A stretch of 34,437 nucleotides of DNA from Kutzneria sp. 744. GTDB taxonomy: Bacteria > Actinomycetota > Actinomycetes > Mycobacteriales > Pseudonocardiaceae. Where the stretch lies: assembly GCF_000568255.1 (NCBI RefSeq), contig NZ_KK037166.1, positions 11,384,946-11,419,382 of the forward strand. The letters are read 5' to 3'. The translations under genes and the position numbers were made by a program. Shown piece after piece: positions 15,315-23,885 of the stretch (positions are counted from its first letter, which is position 1; each line of letters opens with the position of its first letter). The notes beneath the pieces are model-generated. The model was not told where the DNA came from. It saw nothing but the letters and a program-made list of their open reading frames with translations, and ran no database searches.

Positions 15315-16112
15315 ATGACTGAGCACACCACCACGCCACGGCCCACACCGGCACTGCTGACCGCGCCGAGTTGGCCGCTGGGCTCCGCCAACTCACCCGA
15401 GCACCACCAGCCAGCCCGCCGCGTCCTGGCCCAACCGGCCCGCCCGACCACGATGGGCAACACCATCCTCCATTTCGGAACCCACCCCACCGCCAGCGGC
15501 AGCGAACTCTGCGACAGCAACGAGATCCTGCTTACGCCGGGAGAGCGCGAAGAGTTGATCGCCGCCCTGATCGCCCAGCGCGACACCGTCCGCACGCGCG
15601 TCGACGCCGCCTGCGCGGAAAGCGTTGGCCACACCGAACTAACCCCGGTAGAGACGATTACCGCGAGCCTGTTGCGGACATGGTCCGCAGCGAATCGCAC
15701 CACGATCGTCCAGTACGCCAAGGGCTTGGTGGCCACAGCAACACCAGCCGTGAACGACATCGAGCAGTGGGCGACGGTAGCGGCGGCACTGGGCCTGCCC
15801 GCAGGAATTGACGCGCGAGTCGACGGTGCCTGGGTGACGCTCGACGAACAGGCATGGCGGACCGGCATCGGCGCCGTGCACGCCCTCGGGCACGGCCGGG
15901 TCGACTCCGCGCACGACGACGATCCCTTCGATGTGTTCCGGCCGTGGTCGACCCGCCACCCCTGGATCGTGCGACCCGAGCATCTGGTCCTGCCCGACGG
16001 CGACTCGGTCGCCCTGGGCGACTACGTCACCGCCGTCACCGGGAACACCGCGCAGGCCGCCATGATCATCGTTCGAGCGGCCCTCGGCCCCTCCGCAGAC
16101 ACGAGTCGGTGA
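15315..16112 (+). CDS. Unknown 265-residue protein
   Basis: The ATG at 15315 follows ACAGGAAGC, a good ribosome binding site. Residues 1-45 are Pro/Thr-rich and probably disordered. The body contains helices (ELIAALIAQRDTVRTRVDAA near 79; IEQWATVAAALGLPAG near 147). The C-terminal part has a WIVRPEHLVLPDGDSVALGD segment near 218 that resembles a small beta unit. No catalytic motif is evident and I cannot name a family. The next start is 6 bases after its stop, indicating an operon with the following small genes. Confidence 0.7.
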   Translation: MTEHTTTPRPTPALLTAPSWPLGSANSPEHHQPARRVLAQPARPTTMGNTILHFGTHPTASGSELCDSNEILLTPGEREELIAALIAQRDTVRTRVDAACAESVGHTELTPVETITASLLRTWSAANRTTIVQYAKGLVATATPAVNDIEQWATVAAALGLPAGIDARVDGAWVTLDEQAWRTGIGAVHALGHGRVDSAHDDDPFDVFRPWSTRHPWIVRPEHLVLPDGDSVALGDYVTAVTGNTAQAAMIIVRAALGPSADTSR

Positions 16113-16118
16113 CCCGCG

Positions 16119-16343
16119 ATGACCATCACCCGCTACGGGCACCGCACCCGTGACGCGCCTGTGCACGCCGTCGGCCGGAACCACGCCAGCGGCATGCTGC
16201 TCAGCACCACCCCGCGCCGATACCTGTTGGCACTGGCCGCCTCCTGGTACGACCACACCCACGCGTCACGAGACCGCATCGTGCTCCAGACAAGTGCCCG
16301 GTCTCGTTTCTTGCCCCCGAGACCAGCAGGGAAAGCGACCTGA
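16119..16343 (+). CDS. Small unknown gene, probably frame-shifted near its end
   Basis: The 74-residue frame starts MTITRYGHRTRDAPVH, 6 bases after the previous stop. Its last 15 residues are Arg/Pro-rich. The frame one base back, from about 16300, reads more naturally (FLAPETSRESDLIHGACWLA and a following helix) to a TGA at 16424-16426, exactly abutting the GTG of the next gene. A single-base shift near 16290-16310 would join both parts into a protein of about 100 residues. This is an inference from composition and spacing; no homologue is available to confirm it. Confidence 0.5.
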   Translation: MTITRYGHRTRDAPVHAVGRNHASGMLLSTTPRRYLLALAASWYDHTHASRDRIVLQTSARSRFLPPRPAGKAT

Positions 16344-16426
16344 TCCACGGCGCGTGCTGGTTGGCCGTCGCAGCTTCGCGCAGCCTGGCCGCGATCGCGA
16401 CGCGCCTGGCCGAGGACCCGCACTGA

Positions 16427-16636
16427 GTGGCCTGCCTCGACAATCCCGCGCAGGTGCCGGTGCGCCTGGGCTTCGAGACCGACGCGGCGGTCGCTGTCCT
16501 GAGGATGACCGCCCCGCAGGCCGTTCCCGCAGCTGTGTGGCCGCAGGTGGACGCCGACGACCGCGCGGTGCTGGCCACTGTCTGTTTCGACGAGTTGGCC
16601 AGGGCCATGGCAGCTGAGTGGGCCGCCGTCGGGTAG
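16427..16636 (+). CDS. Small acidic unknown protein
   Basis: A GTG at 16427 directly follows a TGA at 16424-16426 in another frame. The 69 residues start VACLDNPAQVPVRLGFETD and contain an acidic helix (DADDRAVLATVCFDELARAM). Codon use fits the neighbours. If the upstream frame shift is real, the two genes abut and are translationally coupled. No family is recognised. After its stop, 16637-16856 holds no gene apart from the GGAGG site for the next one. Confidence 0.45.
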   Translation: MACLDNPAQVPVRLGFETDAAVAVLRMTAPQAVPAAVWPQVDADDRAVLATVCFDELARAMAAEWAAVG

Positions 16637-16856
16637 CCCAGCCGCGGTCACCAGCCATCGGGAGTCGGGCCCCACAAGGCCGGTCCGCGCCCCGCTGTGC
16701 CGGGTTGAGGGGCGTCGCCGTAGCGCGCTAACGCCACCAACCGAGCAGCCGGCCCGCCCCACCGACTGCCACCGGCCCTGGCCCTCCAGTAGCCCGGTCT
16801 CGACCGTTAGCGGTCGGGCTGACTGCCCACTCCGTCCCACTTTCGGAGGCGCCCCC

Positions 16857-17552
16857 ATGCACACCATCAGCCTTGACGATCTACCCGCAATACAGCACGT
16901 CGGTGCCGACAGCGGCAAGCCGCCCAGCGGCTGGGCACCACGCGATTCACTGCGCATCGGCATGCTGGCCGAAGTCCACCAACGGTGGGCCGTCATCGTG
17001 TACATACGGCCGAAAAACGACACTCTCGCGGTCCAGTTGCGTGAAGTCGACGGCAGCCACACCGTGCAATTCCTCGCCGACGGCGGAGGGATGTACGTGC
17101 GGCTCGACGTCGTGGTCGACCTCGGCGACCACCGGGCGCCGCTACTGCTGCCCATCCACGCCGGCCCGTCACCACGCCACCTCGGAGTCGGACCGGTCCC
17201 TGCCCACGAACTCACCGTCGGCACCGAGGTCATCTGCTGGACCGCTGCGGCGACCAGCGGCCAGCTGGCGACACAGACACCGTGCTGCGGCCGGCGCCTC
17301 ACGATCGCCGCCGTCCGCGGTCTCCACCAGTTCGCCGTGTGCTGCAAGCACTCCCGAATCTTCGGCTGTGTCGTGGAGCAGGACCTCGACGGTGGCGACC
17401 AGGCCACCTTCACCGTCCTCACCGACACGGTCGCGGTCGCGTCGCACCGTGGCGTATCGCCACGCACGCAACACCGGCGCGATGACAGCGGTGCGGCATG
17501 CCAGGCCAGCCCACTCCTGGCGGTTCTGGCCGAACCACTCGGCGGGAACTGA
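16857..17552 (+). CDS. Unknown protein with a C-terminal Cys/His cluster
   Basis: This 231-residue protein begins MHTISLDDLPAIQHV after a CGGAGG site. The first 120 residues look beta-rich (AVIVYIRPKNDTLAVQLREV, MYVRLDVVVDLGDH). A cluster TPCCGRRLT ... HQFAVCCKHSRIFGC at about 142-170 has five Cys and two His and could bind a metal. The last 30 residues are low-complexity. Family unknown. It lies just upstream of the amidoligase/GATase pair, about 200 bases away, so it may belong to that unit. Confidence 0.7.
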   Translation: MHTISLDDLPAIQHVGADSGKPPSGWAPRDSLRIGMLAEVHQRWAVIVYIRPKNDTLAVQLREVDGSHTVQFLADGGGMYVRLDVVVDLGDHRAPLLLPIHAGPSPRHLGVGPVPAHELTVGTEVICWTAAATSGQLATQTPCCGRRLTIAAVRGLHQFAVCCKHSRIFGCVVEQDLDGGDQATFTVLTDTVAVASHRGVSPRTQHRRDDSGAACQASPLLAVLAEPLGGN

Positions 17553-17755
17553 CCAACACCCAGCAGCAGCCCGACACGGTTCATAGTGATGTTTCACGTC
17601 TGCTGACAAGGCCGAGATACCTAGCGGTCACGACGACACCGCGCGGAAGCGTCGGGCCGCTGCAGTTTCGTTCCCCAGCCGCACTCTCCGCGCCGCCGCA
17701 CGCCACTGAACATCCGCCACCGCAGTTTCCTTCCCAAATAGGAGGTGTCCTCGCT

Positions 17756-18892
17756 GTGCCCGAAACCACACTAGATGACCCTTGGTTGCTCGGCGCCTAC
17801 GGACAACCGAACCCGGACTCGACCGCGTCGACGCGCGAACACACCGATGGTGCGCTGCGCTGCGATGACGAGGAGGCGCGATGCGCCCGCTGCGGCGGCT
17901 GCGCCGCCACCACCGGGCGGACTGTCGACGACGACGACGTCTGCGATTCATGCGCCGCCCGACACTACACACGCTGCGAGAGCTGTGATCTCCTCGTTGT
18001 CGACGACGAGGTCGAGAACGCCGCCGACGACACCGAGCTCTGCGGCTCGTGCGCGAACAGCCGCTACTGGAGCTGTGAATACTGTGACAGTCTCATCAAC
18101 CGCGGGGACCACTGCGACTCGTGCGCCCGCGACCTCTCCGCCGACGGCGTGATCCAATCGTACGACTACACCCCGGAACCGGACTTCCATGGTGAGGGAC
18201 CGTCATATTTTGGCATCGAGCTCGAGCTCAGCGCAAATTCCGGGCACTTGCGTCGCTGCGCCGACCTCGCTGCGCAGCGCCTCGGAGATGTCGGCTACCT
18301 CAAGAAGGATGACTCCATCAACTACGGCTCCGGCTACGGTTTCGAACTGGTGACCCATCCGATGTCCTACCCGTGGGCGATGGAGAATTTTCCCTGGGAC
18401 ATCCTTGAGGAGCTGGACCGAAATGGATGCAGCGGCGGCGGCAACGGGCTGCACGTTCATCTCAGCCGTGCCGCGTTCGGCTCCGCCACGCACAGCTACC
18501 GGTGGATGCAGTTCCTCTATCGCAATGCCGGCCAGGTGATCACCGTTGCCCGACGGGTGTCCGATGAATGGGCGGCGTTCCACGAGGCAGACCGACGGCG
18601 TGTCAAGGACTACGCCAAGGGCGCACGAGACGGCGGCCGATATCGAGCGATCAACACCGGGAACGTCGACACCTTCGAGCTGCGTATGTTCGCGTCATCA
18701 CTGAAGCGTCAAGAAGTTCAGGCCGCGCTCGCGCTCGCGTCCGCTTCAGTCGAGTACACCCGGGTCCTGAGCGTGTCCGACATTGTCCGCCGTGGCGGAT
18801 GGACGTGGGCTGCGTTCACGGTCTGGCTTCAGGAACGACCCGAGTACGCGCCGCTGGCGAGGGAGATAGACGAGCGCTCATGTGCCTGCTGA
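17756..18892 (+). CDS. Putative amidoligase (Amidoligase_2-like) with N-terminal zinc knuckles
   Basis: From GTG 17756, ten bases after AGGAGG, the product has 378 residues. Residues 40-125 carry six CxxC-type knuckles (CARCGGC, CDSC, CESC, CGSC, CEYC, CDSC), likely two or three zinc ribbons. The rest fits the glutamine-synthetase-like carboxylate-amine ligase superfamily (PF12224 type): FGIELEL at 152-158 (metal/ATP acidic pair), ELVTHPMS at 197-204, GLHVHLS at 231-237 and NTGN-x-x-TFELRMF at 300-312. Such enzymes join an amine or ammonia to a carboxyl group using ATP. The overlapping GATase gene supplies the expected ammonia source. The substrate is unknown; the ribbons could hold a protein or nucleic acid. 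The start is not certain, since the frame is open further upstream to 17498. Confidence 0.8.
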   Translation: MPETTLDDPWLLGAYGQPNPDSTASTREHTDGALRCDDEEARCARCGGCAATTGRTVDDDDVCDSCAARHYTRCESCDLLVVDDEVENAADDTELCGSCANSRYWSCEYCDSLINRGDHCDSCARDLSADGVIQSYDYTPEPDFHGEGPSYFGIELELSANSGHLRRCADLAAQRLGDVGYLKKDDSINYGSGYGFELVTHPMSYPWAMENFPWDILEELDRNGCSGGGNGLHVHLSRAAFGSATHSYRWMQFLYRNAGQVITVARRVSDEWAAFHEADRRRVKDYAKGARDGGRYRAINTGNVDTFELRMFASSLKRQEVQAALALASASVEYTRVLSVSDIVRRGGWTWAAFTVWLQERPEYAPLAREIDERSCAC

Positions 18893-19632
18893 CGTTCTGC
18901 CCGGAAGGGGTAGTACCCGATGTGGACGCACTGGCTATCGGTGCGTGCGTGAACCCAGATGGTCACGGGTTCGCAGTGGTCTCCGGTGGTCGGATCATCG
19001 TGCGCCGCGGCCTCGACGCCGAGCGAGTCCTGGCTGAGTTCAAGCGCGTCCGCAGTCGGCACCGCAGCGGACCCGCGCTGTTTCACAGTAGGCTGGGCAC
19101 CCACGGAGGGATGTACAGTCGCAACTGCCATCCGTTCCGAGTAGGTGGCGACGGTCGCACTGTCCTTGCGCACAATGGGATTCTTCCACCCCTGGTGCAC
19201 CCGATGGATGGGGACGTACGTAGTGACACCCGCATCGCTGCGGAGGACTTCCTGCCACAGCAACCGTTCGGCTCTCTGGACAGTCGCTTCGGTCATGAGC
19301 TGCTCCGTCGCTGGCTTGGCCCGTCGAACAAAATGGTCATCTTGACCGTCGATCCGCTGTACCGCAGAAGCGCGTACCTCCTCAACGAGGACAGCGGCAT
19401 CTGGCGTGACGATGGCGCGTGGTATTCAAACCTCAGTTTCCTCTCGGCCGCACTGGACTACGACCATCTCGCCGCAGACGAGGATCTGTTCTGCGGCCCG
19501 TGCTCGACGCTCACCGCGATCGATCCGTTCAGCGGCTGCTGCGCTGTCTGCGGCAGCTGTCCTGATTGCGATGAACTGGGTGGCTACTGCTCCTGCTACC
19601 GGCGAACGTCGCTGGGCAGAGCAACAAGCTAG
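18880..19632 (+). CDS. Class II glutamine amidotransferase (Ntn hydrolase) with C-terminal Cys cluster
   Basis: The ATG at 18880 overlaps the amidoligase stop by 13 bases. The protein starts MCLLTF, placing Cys2 as the Ntn nucleophile once Met is removed. It continues with NPDGHGFAVVSGG at 25-37, FHSRLGTHGG at 68-77 (Arg for substrate carboxylate), CHPFRV at 83-88, LAHNGIL at 96-102 (Asn/Gly oxyanion hole) and SDTRIAAEDF at 115-124. This is the GATase II core; family members release ammonia from glutamine. Residues 205-240 contain nine Cys, suggesting a zinc module like that of its partner. At 250 residues it is a stand-alone amidotransferase domain. Overlap with the ligase gene implies coupled translation and a joint reaction. 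Confidence 0.85.
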   Translation: MCLLTFCPEGVVPDVDALAIGACVNPDGHGFAVVSGGRIIVRRGLDAERVLAEFKRVRSRHRSGPALFHSRLGTHGGMYSRNCHPFRVGGDGRTVLAHNGILPPLVHPMDGDVRSDTRIAAEDFLPQQPFGSLDSRFGHELLRRWLGPSNKMVILTVDPLYRRSAYLLNEDSGIWRDDGAWYSNLSFLSAALDYDHLAADEDLFCGPCSTLTAIDPFSGCCAVCGSCPDCDELGGYCSCYRRTSLGRATS

Positions 19633-19672
19633 AACAGGCCTGACCGCCAAGCAGATCGGCGGGATCACGCTT

Positions 19673-20179
19673 ATGGCCCCGCGCTTGGCCGCCACCCGAG
19701 TGTCCAGCACGCTGAGCCGCGGCAGCACCACGGCCGCCAGCTGCTGCCTGCGTTGGGACGCCGGCGGAAGACGGTCGCCCTCACCCGCGGACTGCAGCCG
19801 ATCGCCAGTTCACCGCCGACAAGCTCGCCAACTCGGAGCCTTCAACGAGGACGGCCGTGCCTACCACCGGCGCGTGTGCCTGGTGGACGAGTGCCGGCAC
19901 AGTTCCCGCCAAGACTCGCCGCGCTGCTGCACAGGCCTTTTCCGGGACACATCCAGTGCCTGCTGGCCGAGATCGCCTACCTGTACTCGACCGATCCGAA
20001 GGTCGTCTCCGCCGCACTCATCGATGCGGTCGACGATGGCGCGGAAAGGCTGTCGCTGTTCAGTGCCACCCGCCACCGCTACACGTGTTCTGCCGCGACC
20101 AGAGCAGCCACTGGCTTCCGTACAAGTGCTTCCCGTCACGGACCTTCGAGACCTGGATCCGACCACCATCCCTGCCTAG
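19673..20179 (+). pseudogene. Decayed or frame-shifted unknown gene
   Basis: No single frame reads well, but three consecutive pieces do. The frame of ATG 19673 gives FNEDGRAYHRRVCLVDECR to about 19905. Another frame then gives RLAALLHRPFPGHIQCLLAE and KVVSAALIDAVDDGAERLSL to about 20065. The first frame returns with LASVQVLPVTDLRDLDPTTI to a TAG at 20177-20179. This is again a loss-and-regain pattern. No family is recognised. The rest of 19633-20371 (before and after) holds no other gene. Confidence 0.4.
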
Positions 20180-20371
20180 CCACTCGCGGCACTCGCCGGT
20201 CCCATCGCAGCCCTGCGGTTGTGGGTCGACACCCGGCCGAGCTCTGCGTTGATCCCACCGCCGGAAGCACGCCGGACGCTGAGGACTCGATGCCGTCGCG
20301 GAGGCTGAGCGCACGCGGATGAGGACTTGTCCAGCGCCGCCACCACATCCGACTCCAGGAGGACCCGGCTC

Positions 20372-20842
20372 ATGGCTGAAAGCGCCACGCATCTGTCATC
20401 CATCCAAGGCGAGCAGTGCCACGACACCGAGCGGGCACGAGCGACAGAAGACGCCATCGACGACTACGTCGAGAGCGCCTCTGAGTGGGTCCTCGCCTGC
20501 CGAGAACGCGGGGTTCACGAATTTCCCACCATCAAAGAGATCGGCATCGCCTTCACCGCAGTCAACCGTGACGGGCTGTTCGTGCGCGAGGTGCTGTGCA
20601 CCCGCTGCGGGCTGGCCGTCAGGACCGAGAACTGGGAGGGGTTCAAGCGCGGAAGGCGCAGCCGATTCCGAAAAGTCAGTTCCGATCTGAGATACCTGAA
20701 GGGCCGCAACGGAGAGAGGTACTTGGCACCACCAGGGCAGGGGCGTATGACACCGCGTCAGATCGCGGACGCGATCGCCTCGAAGGTCCTGCACGATCAG
20801 AGCTTGGTGGAGCTTCGCAAATCGCTGAAGCCCAGTGAATAG
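20372..20842 (+). CDS. Unknown protein with one CxxC motif
   Basis: The ATG at 20372 follows AGGAGG at nine bases and gives 156 residues. An acidic N-terminal helix (EDAIDDYVESASEWVLACRE) leads to a beta-rich centre with GLFVREVLCTRCGLAVRTE (CTRC near residue 76) and a basic stretch FKRGRRSRFRKVSSDLRYLK near 92-111. The C-terminal TPRQIADAIASKVL is a helix. One CxxC alone may be half a zinc site or a dimer interface. The basic patch would suit nucleic-acid binding, but that is speculative. Confidence 0.75.
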   Translation: MAESATHLSSIQGEQCHDTERARATEDAIDDYVESASEWVLACRERGVHEFPTIKEIGIAFTAVNRDGLFVREVLCTRCGLAVRTENWEGFKRGRRSRFRKVSSDLRYLKGRNGERYLAPPGQGRMTPRQIADAIASKVLHDQSLVELRKSLKPSE

Positions 20843-21271
20843 AGCAGATGTCGCCCCGGCTCAGGCGTCGCGCACGCGGGCGACCGCGCCGCGGCCCAGG
20901 TGAGCTCCCGCTGGCCTGGATTCGCCTACCGGCCCTCTCCCCGAGATCTGAGGTCGGGAACACGCCGGCGACGCGAAAACCCCACCGCACAAGCTTGTCT
21001 TCCCGGCGCATACGGCCACGCCGAGCCGATGTGGGGTCGCCTTGCGCCCGACGGCACACGCCACGACAGGAACAGTGTCCACGTGAGGCAGTCGATGCCC
21101 GTGACACGAGCATAGATCGGCTCTAACCGGCACTGATTCCTCTGGCATGAATCTTCCCGCCATGACCCCGTTGACTTCGCCCGGACGGGCCGCCGCTCAC
21201 GCGGAGAGCCATCCACACCGTGTACATCGAGCGATGTGACGGGGCCGATGCCCAGCCTGAAAGGGTCACTC
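20843..21271 (+). other. Intergenic region without a recognisable gene
   Basis: Arg/Pro-rich frames on both strands (20848-21126 on +, 20861-21163 on -) lack ribosome binding sites and motifs and look like high-GC noise. The 3' end carries GAAAGGG before the ATG at 21272. Confidence 0.4.
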
Positions 21272-21715
21272 ATGTCCGATCCGCCCCTGACTGTGTGGAT
21301 CATCGCCCGACACGACCCCTCCGCGGACCCTGAACCCGTCGCTGCCGTAACCGATAAGAACCTCGCCTGCCAGGCCCTGAGCGACCTGGGTCCGGAACAC
21401 ACCGTGCTGTACGAAGTCCCACTGCTCACCGCCGATAGCGGACACGCCATCGTCGCCTGGTGGAGATGCACAGCCACCGTAACCGCAACCGCCACCGCCA
21501 TCGGAACCCCCACCCGTATGCCCGGCGCCGCGCACGTGCTCCACGCCGGACAGGTCCTGCACTGCACCGAACATGTCGTCATCGACACCGAGGCATCGCA
21601 ACTCGAACAAGCGGTCAACGGCACACGCGTGCACTACATCGACACCTTCGCCACCAGCCCCACCCGCGCCCGCGCCCTCGCGGAAGAACGCGCGCACCAG
21701 CTACACGAAGCCTAG
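21272..21715 (+). CDS. Unknown 147-residue protein
   Basis: The ATG at 21272 follows GAAAGGG at six bases. A GTG at 21236 and an ATG at 21248 are in frame but poorly supported. The product starts MSDPPLTVWIIARHDPSAD, then alternates short strands and helices. A Thr-rich run (TATVTATATAIGTPT near 69) breaks it, and a C-terminal helix is rich in Ala, Arg and Glu (TRARALAEERAHQLHEA). No motif or family is recognised. Confidence 0.7.
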   Translation: MSDPPLTVWIIARHDPSADPEPVAAVTDKNLACQALSDLGPEHTVLYEVPLLTADSGHAIVAWWRCTATVTATATAIGTPTRMPGAAHVLHAGQVLHCTEHVVIDTEASQLEQAVNGTRVHYIDTFATSPTRARALAEERAHQLHEA

Positions 21716-21876
21716 ACACCCCACGGCGAACACCTCCATCACGACGTGATCGCCGCAGCTCCACACAAAACCACGCAGCACGGCCTCGCCATGGGCTTCC
21801 CCGCCAGGGGAGGGGCTCTCAGCGCACAGGTGCGGAACCACCTGCTGAGGGTGCACCACCAGAGGAGGACTCCGCA

Positions 21877-22287
21877 GTGGATGACACTCGATCCGACGGC
21901 CGAATCTACGGCATGTACGCGCCCCCGACCCTCGGGGACGGCCTACTGGTCATAGCCGGCCGGATCATGCAGGACCTCTCCGACATGCGAGACACCATCG
22001 CATCAGAGGGACCGCAGGATCCCCGTCCAGTTACCGACAAGGTGAATCTCACCGCCGCGGTGATCGACCGCACCATCTCGATCAACGTGTTCCTGTACCG
22101 CGACGACTACGCCGATCTCGACCCGAAGCGTGCCGCCGCGATCCGGAACAAGGTGGCGACGATCGCCAAACGGTACAACTGGAAGCACCGGACGAATCAC
22201 GCTGACGTCCGATTTGTATTGCGGTGCAGCGTGAAAGTCATCGACACCAGCCTGCACCACCTGGTCGCCGGAGCGCTGATCGGCTAA
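21877..22287 (+). CDS. Unknown 136-residue protein
   Basis: The GTG at 21877 is preceded by AGGAGG at eight bases. The sequence begins VDDTRSDGRIYGMYAPPTLG and has a helix (LVIAGRIMQDLSDMRDTIAS), then strands (VNLTAAVIDRTISINVFLYR) and a basic segment (AAAIRNKVATIAKRYNWKHR). No catalytic signature is visible. A perfect hairpin 12 bases downstream ends the unit. Family unknown. Confidence 0.7.
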   Translation: MDDTRSDGRIYGMYAPPTLGDGLLVIAGRIMQDLSDMRDTIASEGPQDPRPVTDKVNLTAAVIDRTISINVFLYRDDYADLDPKRAAAIRNKVATIAKRYNWKHRTNHADVRFVLRCSVKVIDTSLHHLVAGALIG

Positions 22288-22298
22288 CGCCGTGAAGC

Positions 22299-22334
22299 CG
22301 TCGTGGGACGGCAGTCGCATGCCGTCCCACGACG
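22299..22334 (+). terminator. Perfect 15-bp hairpin terminator
   Basis: CGTCGTGGGACGGCA at 22299-22313 pairs fully with TGCCGTCCCACGACG at 22320-22334 around a 6-base loop, just after the stop at 22287. There is no T run, as at the other hairpins here. Confidence 0.75.
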
Positions 22335-22478
22335 CTCCTCACCAGAACAGCGCCGGAGCGCGGAACCACTGACCGGCCACTGAGGACTCCCGCACGAGCG
22401 GGACAACCAACTCGACATTACCACCACCACAGGACCACCGAGCCCTCCGCGCCGCCTGCACGCGTACCCAACCGCACC

Positions 22479-23534
22479 GTGAGCGAGCGGTTCCCCAACC
22501 ACGCCGAAGCCACAGAGAGCCGCATGCGCCCCGACATCCACTCCCTCGCGCCCGCACAGCTGCTGTGCACCCTTGCCGTCACCGAAGGCCACCACCTGCA
22601 CAGCGACATCCGTGCCCTCTACGTCCGCGGCGCCCGAACCGTCGCCGCACTGCACGAGGCAATCCCGTTCGCGCACGACTACCGACTCGCCGCCCAGACG
22701 ATCGCTCGCCGCGCCAGCACCGAACACGCTGACCAGATCCTGCTGGTGATCGTCGGCCCGCAGCTGGCCGACGCCGACCCCACACCCGCAACCCACCGAG
22801 CCCTGGTCGAGGTCACCGGTCAGGAATGCCAGCACGCCAGCGTGGGGCTGCGGGCCCTCTGGTGCGCGAACACCACACCAGGTGCGACGTGGGCCAGCTA
22901 CGACACCGACGCGCAAGGAACCGTGGCGCCGATCGAGCAGTCACCGGAATTCACTCCCGGCCAGGTCGGCCCCTTCGCACACCTCGCCGATCTCCGCCAC
23001 GCAACGCACGAGGACGACCCCGAGCACACCGCCCGACTCGGCGCCCTCATCGACGACCACCTCACCTCCGGTGAGGCCGACACCGACCCGCCCGCGATCC
23101 TCGCACGCGTGCAGCACATGCTTGACGGCCACCAGACTCCCGACACCGACGAGTGCCTGGTCGATCTCGCGGTCGGCCTGGGCGACTACCTGATCCGCGA
23201 CGCCCTGATCCACCACACCCTGCGCCGTCCGCTGGGCCGGTCCGAGGCACTGTGGCTCGCCCTCACCCGCACGCTTCCCGCACCCGAACGCGCCGACGCC
23301 GCCGTCCTGCTCGCGATCTCAGCACTGCGACGCGCCAACCGCGCGCTGTGCGACACCGCCGTGAACACCACACTCACCGCAGCCCCCAGCCACCCTCTCG
23401 CGATGCTGCTGCGCGACGCATGCGACCAGCCGGACACGTGGCCCCGTGTGATCGCCAGCCTGCACGGGATGACCGAGGCCGCGCATCAGCACCTGTCGCT
23501 GCCGGCGCCGCCGCCCGACGAGAGCCACGACTGA
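22479..23534 (+). CDS. DUF4192-like protein, second copy
   Basis: From GTG 22479 the product has 351 residues; an ATG at 22524 after AGAG is an equally plausible start (336 residues). The C-terminal half matches DUF4192 and the 11341 paralogue: LVDLAVGLGDYLIRDALIHH near 227, then SEALWLALTRTLPAPERADA and AVLLAISALRRANRALCDTA near 255-294. The N-terminal half is much more diverged and lacks the usual GFHP-SLVV block, so it may have changed role. DUF4192 function is not known. The frame is intact and shows what the broken segment in the other copy should look like. Confidence 0.7.
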   Translation: MSERFPNHAEATESRMRPDIHSLAPAQLLCTLAVTEGHHLHSDIRALYVRGARTVAALHEAIPFAHDYRLAAQTIARRASTEHADQILLVIVGPQLADADPTPATHRALVEVTGQECQHASVGLRALWCANTTPGATWASYDTDAQGTVAPIEQSPEFTPGQVGPFAHLADLRHATHEDDPEHTARLGALIDDHLTSGEADTDPPAILARVQHMLDGHQTPDTDECLVDLAVGLGDYLIRDALIHHTLRRPLGRSEALWLALTRTLPAPERADAAVLLAISALRRANRALCDTAVNTTLTAAPSHPLAMLLRDACDQPDTWPRVIASLHGMTEAAHQHLSLPAPPPDESHD

Positions 23535-23885
23535 GCACGCACTCTCCGCACACGAGCACCCCGACGATCAGTCGCAGGAGGACCGGTCGGCCCTCGCACC
23601 GCGTCGACCCGCCGACAGCCCGGACGCATGCGACGTGGTCGAGCCTGGCCACGCGACAGTCGTACAGGCGCCCACCGCTGGCTCCGGGCGGATCCGGCGC
23701 CGTGGCGCATCCCCACCCGCCGTCGGGAGCTGCGGCGACCCGTGCCCGGCGTACAGCGGAGTGCGCCTGGTCCGCACGGTGCGCAGACGCGACGCAGGGC
23801 ATCGCGGGCCGTGCCCTGCCAAGAGGTCGGTCAAGACCCACCCTCGCGCGCCAACGGTCGCGCGACCACATCGAAAGGAACCATC
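23535..23885 (+). other. Intergenic or unrecognised coding stretch
   Basis: One frame stays open across the gap with gene-like composition (EHALSAHEHPDDQSQEDRSA; GHATVVQAPTAGSGR) but has no good start, only a GTG at 23635 without a ribosome binding site. It could be an eroded gene. The end carries GAAAGGA before the GTG at 23886. Confidence 0.35.

Noticed and set aside
16133-17584. 483-residue minus-strand open frame
   Set aside because: It overlaps several + strand genes with good ribosome binding sites and has a low-complexity Arg/Ser/Thr composition typical of antisense frames in high-GC DNA.
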